In this document: positions 25,830 through 37,620 of the stretch, in pieces
Layout of the letters: the number at the start of each line of letters is the position of its first letter
Numbering within the stretch: the stretch's first letter is position 1
NCBI GenBank assembly: GCA_023525715.1
Contig: CM042009.1
Coordinates: 123,198,819 to 123,262,818, forward strand
DNA: 64,000 nucleotides
DNA from: Cichorium intybus
Lineage: Eukaryota; Streptophyta; Magnoliopsida; Asterales; Asteraceae
Direction: 5' to 3'
Made by a program: the position numbers and the translations under genes
The notes under the pieces: generated by a model
What the model saw: only the letters and a program-made list of their open reading frames with translations
What the model was told of the DNA's origin: nothing
Databases searched by the model: none

Positions 25830-26834
25830 TGTAACTTAGTGTGATATCAATTAAGAAGTGAAAACCCCCTTCAATCCTCTTTTCTCTTATCTCTCATGAT
25901 TGCTTTGGAGATCAAGTGATAACAAGTATTTCATAGAAAATAAAAACATATTTTATTTTTGTTTGAACATAATTATCCTTCCAAAAACATATTAGAACCT
26001 CTAAATCTCAAAGTCTCGTGAGTTTAACAAAAACCACTTTTGAACCTAAACTTGAGTTTCCACTTTTTTTATTAAAACACTCAGATTTCCCAATTCCATT
26101 TAAACATAAAATCTAAGCTTTAAAACATGTTGTTTATACATTTGTTATCACTTTAAATACCAAACAATCCATAAAACCTAATGTCATGATCAAAACCGGC
26201 TCTAAACATGATCTCCCTTTGAAATGAATCGAAACACATATAAACTATTGTTTTAATCATAAAATCATTACAAGGCCTATGATAAACATTCCGTTTATCT
26301 GAATCTTTGACTTTACATAAAACTTATAAACTTAAATTTTAATGTAAAACAATGCCATTTTATTAATAATCCGCTATACAATTTCTTCGTTTGATTTTCC
26401 TTTACAAATTATGCAAAAAATTTCATTATAACGCTTCATAACACCTTTTCATCTCCACAAATCCAGACTAATCCATGCTTAAGACACGTATTTCGGGCCA
26501 AAAACATAAACTAATGGTGGCCCCTTCTAGATTAGCCTAATTTCTATGAATAATACAAATAGGAAGGACCCCAGTTTTCGTAATTCCACTGTCCATATGC
26601 CACATAGGAAAAAAGCAAAAAATATCTCCAATAATATCTGGAGAAGAAGTGGAAATACAAAAATCTAAGGTGCACACGTCACACCCTTCTTCTTCACTAG
26701 TGGAGAATTAAAAAGTCGGTGAAACGAAAGTTCTCTTTCTCTCCGTCCTTTTCTAAAACTGAAGCTTCTCCTCTTGGACAAACCACCAATCACCGCCAAT
26801 GGCCGGCCAACACGCCGTCCTTTTCTAAAACCGA
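25830..26834 (+). repeat. Duplicated JMJ30 promoter block, copy A
   Basis: About 1 kb that recurs, diverged by scattered substitutions and indels, at about 27880-28916. It carries the end of a small copia LTR (to 25924), promoter and 5' UTR sequence including an evening element at 26619-26627, and the ATG plus seven codons of the JMJ30-like gene at 26799. It then runs into a second copy of a 5' UTR patch ('cttttctaaaaccgaagct') and copia RT sequence. Confidence 0.85.
26799..26828 (+). pseudogene. Orphan first codons of the JMJ30-like gene
   Basis: ATG followed by the same MAGQHAV codons as the real gene at 28901, then two foreign codons and TAA. It is a duplication relic without the body of the gene. 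It could act as a decoy transcription start because the promoter is present. Confidence 0.8.
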
Positions 26835-26847
26835 AGCTCCAGTAGGA

Positions 26848-27722
26848 AGTACCATGCTGATGGCTCTATAGAAGGACATAAAGCATGTCTTGTGGCTAAA
26901 AGATTCATACAACAAGGGGGATTGATTACCATGAAACATTTCCCCCGTAATCAATTTTAACTTAGTCAATTGTGATACGATGATTCATCAACAAAAAATC
27001 ATTTAGGAACCACTTGCTTTATACTGTACAGTTGATTTTGATCATGACGCTCTTATTTCAATTCCACTTTTATATAAAGTTCATCTTTTTACTAACAATG
27101 ACGCTCTTATTTGATCCTATCATATACAGACAACTTATAGGGAAAAATCACAACCCATGTTAAGCCTATTGTGATACAACAACACACCTTCTACTGTTCT
27201 ACAATATCTCAAGGGAACAATCACATATGGATTGTTCTTTAATAATTGACAAAGTTTTAATATTGAAACATATTACTATTCGGATTGGGCTACTTGCCAC
27301 ATAACACGATGATTTGTGAGTGGCTTTTTCATTTTGTTTGTCAACAATCCAATTTCTTGGAAATAAAGAAATAACAAACAATTTCTCTTTCTTCAACTGA
27401 AGCTGAGTATTGTTCCATGAGAAAAATGTGTATTGAACTTGCATGGCTTACTCGTATTTTTGATGAGTTATAAGTTCTAGAAGTTACTCCAATTGTTATA
27501 AAATATGATAATCTTGTTGCAATCTATATAGCTAAAAATCCAGTCTTCCACGAACAAACACATTGAACTAGATTGTCATTATGTTCGTGAAAAGTTACAA
27601 AGTGACCTCATTTCTTTATCACATGTTCCTAAGGAACATCAGCTTGCTAATATGTTTACAATGTCCTTACCATGCTCAAAGCATTATGAAGTTGTAATCT
27701 GTCTTCTTCCATATCCTCCAAC
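26848..27722 (+). pseudogene. Degraded copia RT and RNase H fragments
   Basis: Near 26850 the plus strand encodes a piece of the RT entry motif (KYHADGSIEGHKACLVAKRF, then GGIDYHETFPP after a change). Near 27400-27690 it encodes a broken RNase H tail with YDNLVAIYIAKNPVFHEQ, LDCHYVREKL and HVPKEHQLANMFT, the last matching the copia LADIFTK region. The middle of pol is missing and stops occur. The fragment ends at a G-rich tract and an LTR, as expected for the 3' end of a copia element. Confidence 0.8.
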
Positions 27723-27726
27723 TTCC

Positions 27727-27749
27727 GGGGGGGGGGGGGGGGGGGGGGG
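27727..27749 (+). repeat. Run of 23 G (expanded polypurine tract)
   Basis: A homopolymer of G directly before the LTR start TGTTAGC. It sits where the polypurine tract of the copia remnant should be. Confidence 0.85.
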
Positions 27750-27976
27750 TTGTTAGCTTCACTGCTATTATCATCGTAAGGGGCATTTTTGTAATTTACC
27801 GTAAAAGTTTGTTATGACCGACTCAGTTACAATTAGTTTTTCAATTTCCCACCTAGATACTTTTTATGTATATATTTAATTTGTAACTTCATGTAATATC
27901 ATTTAAGAAGTGAAAAACCCTTGCAATCTTCTCTTCTCTTCTCTTTCATGATTTCTTCGAAGATCAAGTGATAACA
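27750..27976 (+). repeat. Small copia 3' LTR
   Basis: 227 bp starting TGTTA and ending TAACA, following the G tract. Its 3' part recurs at about 25830-25924 in duplication copy A, so the LTR was already next to the promoter when the duplication happened. Confidence 0.75.
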
Positions 27977-28916
27977 AGTAACATATTTTATAGAAAAATA
28001 GAAAACATATTTTATTTTTTTGTTTGAACATAATTATCCTTACAAAAACATATTAGAACCTCTAACTCTAAGTCTCATGACTTTAACAAAACTTTTGAAC
28101 CTAAACTTTGAGTTTCGGCTTTTCGTTAAAACACTCACCTTTCCCAAATCCATTTAAACACAAACCTAAGCTTTAAAACATGCCGTTCGTACTTTTTTGT
28201 TCTCACTTCAAATATCAAACAATCCATAAAACCTAATGTCGTGATCGAATCCAGCTCTAAACATTCTCTCCCTTTAAAATGTATTAAAACACATATAAAC
28301 TAATGTTTTAACCATTCATTCTATATAAGGCCTTTGGCAAACATGTTCCGTTTATCAGAATCTTTGACTTTGCATAAAACATGTGAACTTAAATTTCAAT
28401 GTAAAACAATGCCATTGTATTAATAATCAACTACATACTGTCTTCTTTTGATTTTCCTTTACATATATGGTATTATGCAAGATTTTTTATTATAACACTT
28501 CTAAGTTCTAACTTCTAAGTAAGAGTTTTTCATCTCCACATATCCAAACGAATCCATCTTTATTGAGACACGTATTTCGGGCCCAAATCAAAAAATTATG
28601 GTGGCCCCTTTTAGATCAACGGGCCTAATTTCTATGAATAAAGCAAATACGATTATAGGAAGGACCCCAGTGATATTTTTGTAATTTCCAGTGTCCATAT
28701 GCCACGTAGGCAAAAAGTGAAAAATATCTCCGATAATATCTGGAGAAGAAGTGGAAATAAAAAAATCTAAGGTGCACACGTCACACCCTTCTTCTTCACT
28801 AGTGGAGAATTAAAAAGTCGGTGAAACGAAAGTTCTCTTTCTCTCCGTCCTTTTCTAAAACCGAAGCTTCTCCTCTTCAACCAACCACCAATCACCGCCA
28901 ATGGCCGGCCAACACG
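27880..28916 (+). repeat. Duplicated JMJ30 promoter block, copy B (attached to the gene)
   Basis: The counterpart of 25830-26834. It overlaps the LTR end and forms the upstream region and 5' UTR of the intact gene. It includes ACGT-core sites (gccacgtagg near 28702, cacacgtcac near 28776) and the evening element at 28721. Confidence 0.85.
28721..28729 (+). promoter_or_regulatory. Evening element in the JMJ30-like promoter
   Basis: AAAATATCT, the exact evening-element sequence bound by CCA1/LHY/RVE clock factors, lies about 175 bp before the ATG. A shorter AATATCT follows at 28735. Arabidopsis JMJ30 is an evening-phased clock gene, so the site fits the gene's expected control. Confidence 0.7.
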
Positions 28917-31900
28917 CCGTCGTTAATTCCAACGACGTTTTAGAAACTCCGGTGTTAGACGTCGAGGCATACAGCCTCCTCCAAAGCATATCTGAAGAAG
29001 GTGGTTATGCATATGTGAGTATGTCAACACGCGCCGCTGGCGGAGACATACGAGCTGCAGAGGCGGCGCGTGAGGTGGCTTGGGAGCAGCTTCACTCCGG
29101 TCCCTGGCACTCTGTTTTGCCTGTGTGGAGAGACGCGTATTCGATGGCGTGTTTGCACGTTGCTAAGTTTCATTACGCTAATGGTGAGTTCACGGAGGCA
29201 CTAAGGGTTTTAGATATGGGATTGATAATGGGAGGGATGGTTCTGCGTAAGGATTTGGAGTCGGCTGTGGAAAAAACTACGGAGAGAGCGAATGCTCTTC
29301 TTAGGGTTCCGGAAGAATCCGTTAATGGATCTGCTAATGCTAAATTGGTAACAAATCAAAATGCAATTAACTTGATCGAGGTGAGTTTTGCTTGAAATAA
29401 TTGCGTGTAGATTTATTCTATAACTTGTGCTTGTGACTGTAATGAAAATTGAAAATCATTGCCTAAAATGATCATGATCATAACTATTCCCCTGTTACGT
29501 GGAATTTTTGCGATTAATGTCCACTTTTGTCTCTAATTCCTATTAAGTATATGTTACAACCTTGACTAACTAAAATTTTTGGATTCCGATTGTTTTTGGT
29601 GCTGTAATGATTCCTATTTTGGGTACACTACATGCTACTAGCTAGAAGTACCACCATCTGAGATCCCTATTTCTGGTTATTCAACGAACACTTATGATTG
29701 CATTTACTTAAGAAAAACAAACCGGTCATATTCATACATAAAGCACACCAGACCATGTGCATTGATTGCTGAATAATGTTTTACCTCTCTGAATGATATA
29801 TTTTATCAGCAAAACAGTGAAGATTGCAAGAACATTCACGTTCTGATTGGACTTCATGCTCAGATAGGAGGAAGGTTGCTTTAGATGATATGCATAAATG
29901 TGGACAAGATACAACATTACTCTTACACTAACTTGTTTAATTAAACATGCAGACCTTACCCAAGAACTCGTTATCTTCTAAACTTGTTGGAAAGAGATCT
30001 TCCCTTTCATTGGAAGGTTTCATGCGAGACTATTTTCTCCCTGGTTCACCAGTTCTTTTAAGTGACAGTATGTCTCATTGGCCCGCCAGGACAAAATGGA
30101 ATGATTTGAATTACCTTAAAAAAGTTGCAGGCTTTCGTACAGTTCCTGTTGAGGTGATGTATTATGTATATCTTTAGTGAATTCGTTTTGTAGATTCTGA
30201 AAAATGTGTTGTAGAACATCTTGCAGGTTGGAAAAAACTATTTATGCAACGAATGGAAGCAAGAGATGTTAACTTTTTCTGAGTTTCTTGAGAGGATTCA
30301 GTCCAACAGTTGTGATGTCCCTACTTATTTGGCCCAGCATCCATTGTTTGATCAGGCATGTGCTTACTCTGTCACGCACATCAGGTGTTCGATGAAATGC
30401 CTGAATGAAGAACTTGAAGTGAAGGAATGGATTTTGTTATTTGTACTAGTCTTTAATTGGTTATTTATGATATGCAGATACAAGAGCTGAGAAATGACAT
30501 TGTTACCCCTGACTACTGTTTTGCTGGTGGAACTGAGATGAAGTCGATTAACGCTTGGTTTGGTCCAGCTGGGACTGTGACACCGTTACACCATGATCCC
30601 CACCATAATATTCTTGCTCAGGTATTTTTTTTTATAACTTCTTTTTTTCTTAATATAACACCATATTTGGTGTTTTATTATTCGTTAACACCAAAATGGT
30701 GTTGGTGAGAGTAAAACACCATAAATGGTGTTAAAGTTTCACTTGTACAAGTTAGTCCTTCAACTTTAACTTTTAATGCTTTTTTAGTTTTTTATTCGTA
30801 TAATGATATTCTATATGTAATAGTTGTTAAAGTAGTATTATATTGTGCTTTAAACTTATTTTATAATCTAATACTTTTTAATAATGTAAAACACAATACA
30901 TGTTTAAAGTTAATTATATACAAGTAATTTTTTTATTATAATTGTCTAATAATATAGTTTATATAATTTATGAAGTTATTGTAATAGAAAACATGCGAGT
31001 AAATTTTTTTAAAAAGTTGATTACTGTAAGGGGTATTTTTGAAGATATATATAAGTTAGAAAAAAACTGAAATATATGGAATATTCTTTTTTGGTGTTGA
31101 ACATGATGTATTTGCATGAAATGTTGTATCATTTTGGTACATGAAAATATGAAATGGTGTTATGAGTTCTTTCACCAAATTTGGTGTTTTTCTGTACATT
31201 TTTTGTCCTTCAACTTTCAATTTTATACATTTGTAGTTTATTATTTGTTTAATGATGTATTTTACGTAATATTTATTACAAGTAATAATATATTATAAAT
31301 GCATGTGTAGTAATTTAATTAAAGGAAAATGTTAAAATCCACCAACCAATCATTTCTATTTTCCAAGATTGGTCATGAAAGTTTTTTCGGTACACATCGT
31401 TTCCACCGGTTAAATCGATTTTCTGTGTTCCAAAAGGGTTATTAAACTTTTCATTTTGTACATATAGGTCCCTGAACATATTTTTAATTATGTGCTTCTC
31501 ATACCTTTTTATATTTTTTTAATGTATACAATCATAATATATTTCAATATGTTACTTATTTGTACAAATAAAATTGGTGTAAAAATAATTATTTAAATGT
31601 ATTTAAATAAGTATTAGCAATGCAACTAGACTTATTTTGACACACATAAAAAATCAAAATGCTTAATTACAATGTATTTAACCCTTTACTAATCCTAGGT
31701 GTACAAATAAAATAAGATTAGTTGGTTGGTGGATTTCAACTTTTTCCCTCATTAATTGCATGTGTAATATTTATTTAAATGTGATTTTTAATTTAATAAG
31801 ATGGGTTTTTTACTAATATGATAATTAATCTAAAATTAATTATGTATGAGTAATTTATTTTGTTTATAGTTGTGTAATACAATCTATAAGATTTTCCTAA

Positions 31901-32331
31901 TAAAAAGTGTGAGCTGAATTTGTTAAAAACCAATTAATCGAAGGGTTATTTTTTAAAATGCATATAAGTTAGAAAATAGACTATGTTTTGGTGTTGAAAA
32001 TAAGGAAATTTTCAAAAAAAAAAACCACCATAGTTCCAACATTTTATCTGAAATCAACTATTTTATATTTTTGTTTCATTCTCACGTTTATAATATTTTC
32101 AGAAACACTACTATATGGACCTGCCATACCCATTAGCATATCACCATTAATGTCAAGCATTATATTTTTAAGAAAACCATCAAGTTTTGTATCTATTTTC
32201 GGAAAAACCATTGTGATTTAAAAATTCTTATGAATTCTTATTAATTTTTATTAATTATTTTTATTAGTATTGTTATAATAATAATTGTTATTATTGTTAT
32301 TGTTATTATTAGATATTATGATTATTATTAC

Positions 32332-32375
<44 letters not shown>

Positions 32376-34248
32376 GTCATTTTTCTAGTTTCGACATTTT
32401 TATTTATTCAAAACGATACAACTTTTTAGTTTTTCGTTTTTTTAGTACGACTTGGTTTTTCAGTTTCCTTCTCTAGCTTCGTTTTTCCATGTGTTTTGTT
32501 AACATGATTAACTTGGTTAGTTTTATTGGTTTTCCAATTTTGGTTGTTTCAATTTAAAAACAATTGTTCGGATTTTTAAAACATATTGATTTCAGTTTTA
32601 ATTTATTTGAGTTGGTGAACTTTTTTTATGAACGACATACCAATTGTTTCAATAAAGTAATTACGCACCATCTTATTGACACATACCACATATACTAGAT
32701 AAGGACATCTTAGGCAAATGTGATAATTCATTCTATTTACTATTTTAAATATTAAATTTTAGTTGTAGAAGAAATTCCAAACATGTTTATTTTTTTAGGT
32801 TTTATAATATAAGTTGAAAGAATTACGTACTTTATTACACATCAACTTTGATAAATTGATATTTAAGATGCTATGAGAATGCAAAAAGAGAAATTGTGGT
32901 ATCAATTTGAATATCCTTTTAACAAGTTAATGTATAATAAATAACGTATTCCTTTCACCTTATATTATAAAGTCTTAAAAATATATTTTTTTTGAATTTC
33001 TTCTACAACTAAAACGTAACATGTACAATACTAAATAAAATGCATTATCATATTGTCTAATATGTCTTTATCTACTATATGTGGTATGCGTTAATGAGAT
33101 GGCCGCGTAGTTGCTTCAATAAAACAATTAGCGTGTTGTTAATAAAAAATCATCACAATTCAAAATAAATGAAATCGAAAATTAAGTAATTTTAGAAATT
33201 GGAACAGTTGTTTTTAAATCTAAAAAACAAGAAAACTGAAAAAACAAATCGTTTAAAAAAACATAGAAAAACGTAACCAAAGAATGAAACCTGCAAGCAA
33301 GTAGTTTCTAAAAAATGGTTAAAATGTAACTGAACAATTGAGTCAGGTTAGAAAAACAAAAAATATCTAAACTATAGAAAATGACAATTAATAATAATAA
33401 TAATATCTTTTAAATCATAATGGTTTTCCTGAAAATAGATATAAAACTTGGTGGTTTTATTGAAAAAAAAAATGATATTTGACATTTAATGGTGACTTTT
33501 CTAATGGGCTATTGCAAGTCTATAATGGTAAACATTTATAAATATCAATGATTTTTCTGAAATAAAAAATAAAGTAGTGGTTTTTCAAGTAAAAGATTAA
33601 AAATATAGTGATTTTTCCCAAAATTCCCTTGAAATTATGATATAATCACCATTTGCATAAAAAAATGGCACCATTTTGATGCAAGAAAATGTGTAATGGA
33701 TTGGAGATGGTGCAAGACAGGTGTGAGTTCAAGTCTAGATATCTCATCACTTATTTGTGGACACTATGATTTAGTGTTTTCTTGATACACTTTCAGGTTG
33801 TTGGAAAGAAATACGTGAGACTCTATCCCGCTTCATTCTCAGAGGAACTTTATCCGCACACCGAATCTATGCTCAAGAATTCCAGCCAGGTATCTTTTCT
33901 AAAACCACAACAAAAAGAATTACAATATCACACATTACCAAAATTCATTGACTATTTTCAGCTTATAAACAATTAAATTCCATAACGTGTTATACAAAAC
34001 ATAAACGAGTTTCACCCTACAACAAATTAAAACAACCAACTTATTAACACCATTTACCTCAATTTCCTTCCTTGAAGGTCGATCTCGACAACATGGACAC
34101 AAACGAGTTCCCAAAAATCCAAGACCTCGAATTTCTTGATTGCATTTTAGAAGAAGGCGAAATGCTTTACATCCCTCCCAAATGGTGGCATTATGTCCGA
34201 TCCCTCACCACAAGTCTTTCCGTCAGCTTTTGGTGGAGCACTTCTTAA
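28901..34248 (+). CDS. JMJ30: JmjC-domain oxygenase, JMJ30 / JMJD5 (KDM8) type
   Basis: Six exons: 28901-29380, 29953-30153, 30227-30355, 30478-30621, 33797-33889, 34078-34248. All junctions are in phase 0 and give 405 aa. Exon 1 carries the plant JMJ30 helical N-terminus (EVAWEQLHSGPWHSVLPVWR, LDMGLIMGGM). The JmjC barrel holds the Fe(II) ligands H and D in LHHDPHHN (exon 4) and the distal H in PPKWWHYVRS (exon 6). The Trp-rich VSFWW end is typical of the family. The family uses Fe(II) and 2-oxoglutarate. The Arabidopsis protein is nuclear, acts in the circadian clock and is reported as a histone lysine demethylase; this is known of the family and not shown here. Intron 3 (30356-30477) begins GC rather than GT, and intron 4 is 3.2 kb and full of repeats. 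The gene is tail to tail with the 34483 gene, 234 bp apart. Confidence 0.95.
30640..31998. repeat. Diverged tandem repeat in JMJ30 intron 4
   Basis: Two diverged copies (about 30720-31098 and 31190-31998) share 'gtccttcaacttt' near their starts and 'ttttggtgttgaa' at their ends. The second is enlarged by an inserted MITE. Motifs like 'tttggtgtt' and its complement 'aacacca' recur at 30666, 30690, 30715, 31090, 31180 and 31988. The type of parent element was not identified. Confidence 0.55.
31324..31748. mobile_element. MITE in JMJ30 intron 4
   Basis: About 425 bp with inverted ends: left ggaaaatgttaaaatccacc and right, read in reverse complement, gggaaaaagttgaaatccacc, both followed by aaccaa. 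No coding capacity. No convincing target duplication was seen, so the superfamily is left open. Confidence 0.7.
32003..33628. mobile_element. Fold-back (Mutator-like) element in JMJ30 intron 4
   Basis: 1.6 kb that is nearly all inverted repeat: arms about 32003-32830 and 32900-33628. Matching patches were checked at the ends (ggaaatttt / aaaattccc), in the middle (32680-32800 against 33000-33120, both around 'taccacatata') and near the centre ('gttgtagaagaaatt' against 'aatttcttctacaac'). Flanks ttgaaaata (31994-32002) and ttgaaatta (33629-33637) agree in 8 of 9 bases, a Mutator-type 9-bp duplication. The left arm holds a (TTA)n run at about 32326-32376. Confidence 0.8.
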
Positions 34249-34482
34249 TATTCTTATATATTATTATTATTATTAGGAAAAAAACCCTTAATTTTTATCA
34301 TGTTACTACTCACTAAAATTATCAACTATCAATCTACCATTACCATTGTTATCATATTAATCATATTATATCAATCAAATTACCACCATCACATTCTAAT
34401 TAAAAACTTGTCCCTTCACTTTAAATTTATCGACAAAAAGTTACAACACAACCACCCAACAACAAAATAAACAAACAACAAA

Positions 34483-37400
34483 TTAACCCGCGTTTTTATA
34501 CCGGCAGAGAACCTTGCACCTTAAAACCCTATCTTGAACATAAAACCCCGGCATCACCATCACCTTCACTTTACTCGGATTTTGCCCTCTTTGTCGATCA
34601 ACAAACACATCCTCCATAAAAACCCCATCAAAGCTCCGATTTTCCTCCACTCTCAAAATCCCCAAAACCGGATTAAAAGAAAACGCCAACAAATGCAACA
34701 ACCAAATACACTTCGCCGCCACGAAGAACGCCTGCAACAACATCTCCGGCCACGGCCGTGTCCAATTCAAAGCGGTAATCACTCCACTCATTTTCAAATC
34801 GCAAAATCTACTAAACTCCTCACTGTAATACTTCGTCCCCTTTCTCAAAACCTCATTCCAACTCAAATTCCGAAGCGCGCAAAACGACGAGAATTGCGAT
34901 TCCCGTTCCTGTTGCGGATCTAAAAGCTTCGGGGCTCCGTTCCTTTGAAACACGGAGTTTTCGAAGTCTTGGTATAACGATTGGTTTATAATCGCTTCCA
35001 AATGGTACAAAACCGATTTCGAGTATTTTGAATTGATCGATTGTTTATACGGTTGAAGAATCGAGTTTAGGTTATCGAGTAAAACCGTGTCCCCGTCGTC
35101 GATTTGGGATACCAAAATTTTACAGAAGTGTTTAACGGATAATCTCGCTTCCGATACTATCTGCATAAATCCTTCCACCATTACTTCATTGCTAACCGGC
35201 ATGGAATCACTGATTCCGCTGTTCACATTCCGTTTCGTTTGCAACACCGCTTGACTCAACGCCTTCTTTAACTCCTCACAGTAATTCTCCAAATACTCTA
35301 ACTTCTCTTTCATGTCATTTATCGAAGATTTCATCTCGGAAACCTCCATTACCGCGGCTTCCCGTTTCTCATTTGCTTCAGTAAGTTCCTTCTTCAACGC
35401 CTCAATCGTCATCGCCACTCCGGAATCCTTAAACGAAGCCTCCTCCGATTCCATTCCGTTCGGGGAGTTCCCAACGTTTTTATTCTTTTTCTTGTTTAAC
35501 CGTGGGAACAACCACGAAAGGCTGATTCCGGACTTGGGTTTGGAATGGGATTGAAACAAGGAATGAGAATCCGTCATCGGGACCACCAAATTAGAATATT
35601 TATTCGTGCTAAGTGTTGCGGGTTTGCATTTATTGCACGATGAAATCGACCGAAAATCCCCGAGACTGTTTCTTCTCGATTTTGAAAATTCGGTTCCCGG
35701 CGATGTTGACCGGAGGAGAGTGACGTGATTGGCGGTGGATGCGGTCACGGAATTTTGATCGTCTGAGTGACACGCGTGTGGGACGATGTTTATCAGTTCG
35801 GGTGGCAACAGTGTCCTCGACGATATGTTCGGGTTCTTGTAGTCTGACAAGAACCTGAGATCGTCGTTGCCACCCCCATTGACACTACATTCGTCCCAAC
35901 AACTTGGGAAACTTCTTGGTATATCATCGTAACTCTGTCAAAATTAAATAATGTCAAACAATCAGCAGTAAGGACGTAAGAATCCATAATACAACAAATT
36001 ACATATTTGTTTATTTAGACAAATTAGTGGTCCAAAAGTGGTGTACATTAAAGCTGAAAAGTTGTACAAAAGAAACTTGAAACTGAAACGAAGTGTTTTT
36101 TAATGAAAGAGAATCTACTTTATGTGTGTATGATGTTACTATAGTATGCAACTTGTTTTTAACTAAATTTGGAGGCTAGTGAGTAGTGACGTTCTTTCAA
36201 ATTTAATTTGGTTGATAGTAATGTTAAAAGGGGTTTCATTTTTCAATGTAGAATCATTTAATTAAGGCACATTTGTTTTCTAAAACAACAATTATAATTA
36301 AAGAAAGAAGAAGAGTAGGCGAAAAGAATAAGAGAAAATTCCGGAAGGTAAAACGTGTACGCTGGAAGTTTATGGATCCGAATACAAAACCCGGACCCGG
36401 GTAAGGACCCGCGTTACACCTTAAAAAAAAAGTTCCCGTGTTATGTTTCTTAAAATTACGTATTTTAATATATAATATAATAGAATAGAATATGTAATTG
36501 ACTAATTTCAATTGTTAGCTTAGATATTGTGGTAGGAAAAAAATGGAGATATATAGAGAACTTATTATGCACATGGAGTTATGAGGGTAATCTAGAGGAC
36601 CACATGATCTTTCAAAATGTTGGCCCCAAGATGAAGTTTAATTTCAACCCTTGATTATATCGTTGTGATGTTTAACGAATTGACGGTTGAGATTGAATTT
36701 TATTGGATCCAGTAGTGCAAAGTGCAAACCGTGTTGCTTTTGAATCTAGAATTTTTAAGGTACAAAAATATATTAAGATAATAAAACAGTTTTATTGTAT
36801 TTATCGAACGGGTTTAATTCATGATATAGTGGCTGATTACGTAATTATTATTTTTTAAGTTTTATGGTTTAATCATAATTGTATTTATCGAACGCGTTTA
36901 ATTCATGATAAACAGTTTTATTGTATTTATCGAACGGGTTTAATTATGCGAAACATAAAATATAGTAAGTAGAATTCAATTTACAATAGCAATATTATGT
37001 CATTTTACTCAAATAAAAATTGCTAGGATTTATAGATTATATATCTTATAAAATATACCGTTAAACTGCCAAAAATAAAATAATGAAATTTTATGAATCC
37101 AGATAGGTTAATGCTTTTAGTTTATTTTTTTAAAATACGTAATTTAGTGGGAATTTTAAATTGCATTATAGTGTAACTTTACAAGCAATATCTGAAGAGG
37201 ATTGCGTGGAGTGGTTGATTATGGTGTACACTAGTGGTTTGCACATATCTCAAAGGTTAACTTTTTCTTAATTAATACCGAAAGCAAATCATACTTCAAA
37301 TCCAATATTCAATCTACTGAATTCGAATTAATTTCAATAAAATTGGGAAAACGGAAAACGGAAAATCTTACCGGCGTGAAAACAGGGTAATCCTGAGCGG

Positions 37401-37620
37401 AGAGTTGAGACGCATGTCGTGAAATGGGAGACGCCGACGGCAACCGGAGATGGGCGGGGCTGTTGCTTTGTAACAGAGCGGCGTGAAGTGCTCTGAGCTC
37501 CACCGCTTTAGCAATGGCGGCTTGAATCTCCTGCTTGCTCACCTCACTGGTACCGGTGGTGGTGCGGCGGTCTTCCCTTTGATAGGCGTTCGATTGTTCC
37601 GGCGTGCTGGTGGTAGCCAT
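34483..37620 (-). CDS. IRKI: IRK-interacting protein / GIL1-type DUF641 protein
   Basis: Two exons: 37620-37372 (83 codons) and 35934-34483. They join in phase 0 across a 1.4 kb intron (minus-strand donor CCG|GTAAGA, acceptor TTTTGACAG|AG) to give 566 aa. Exon 1 encodes EIQAAIAKAVELRALHAALL and ends DYPVFTP; exon 2 opens SYDDIPRSFPSCWDEC, as in IRKI proteins. Further on come a coiled coil (about residues 270-320 of the protein, EALKKELTEANEKREAAVME), the DUF641 motif FMQIVSEARLSVKHF, and the conserved C-terminal block TRPWPEMLLQAFFVAAKCIW. Family members interact with the receptor kinase IRK or act in light/gravity responses (GIL1). MATTST at 37620 was chosen as start. The same frame stays open upstream to 38082, but that part is hydrophobic and unlike the family and is taken as 5' UTR. 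Confidence 0.92.
36784..36950. repeat. Short tandem repeats in the IRKI intron
   Basis: Three copies of a roughly 35-bp unit containing TTGTATTTATCGAACG(G/C)GTTTAATT near 36795, 36880 and 36917. The first and third are also preceded by acagtttta. Confidence 0.8.

Noticed and set aside
34534..34923. 129-codon plus-strand ORF
   Set aside because: Exact antisense shadow of the IRKI coding exon.
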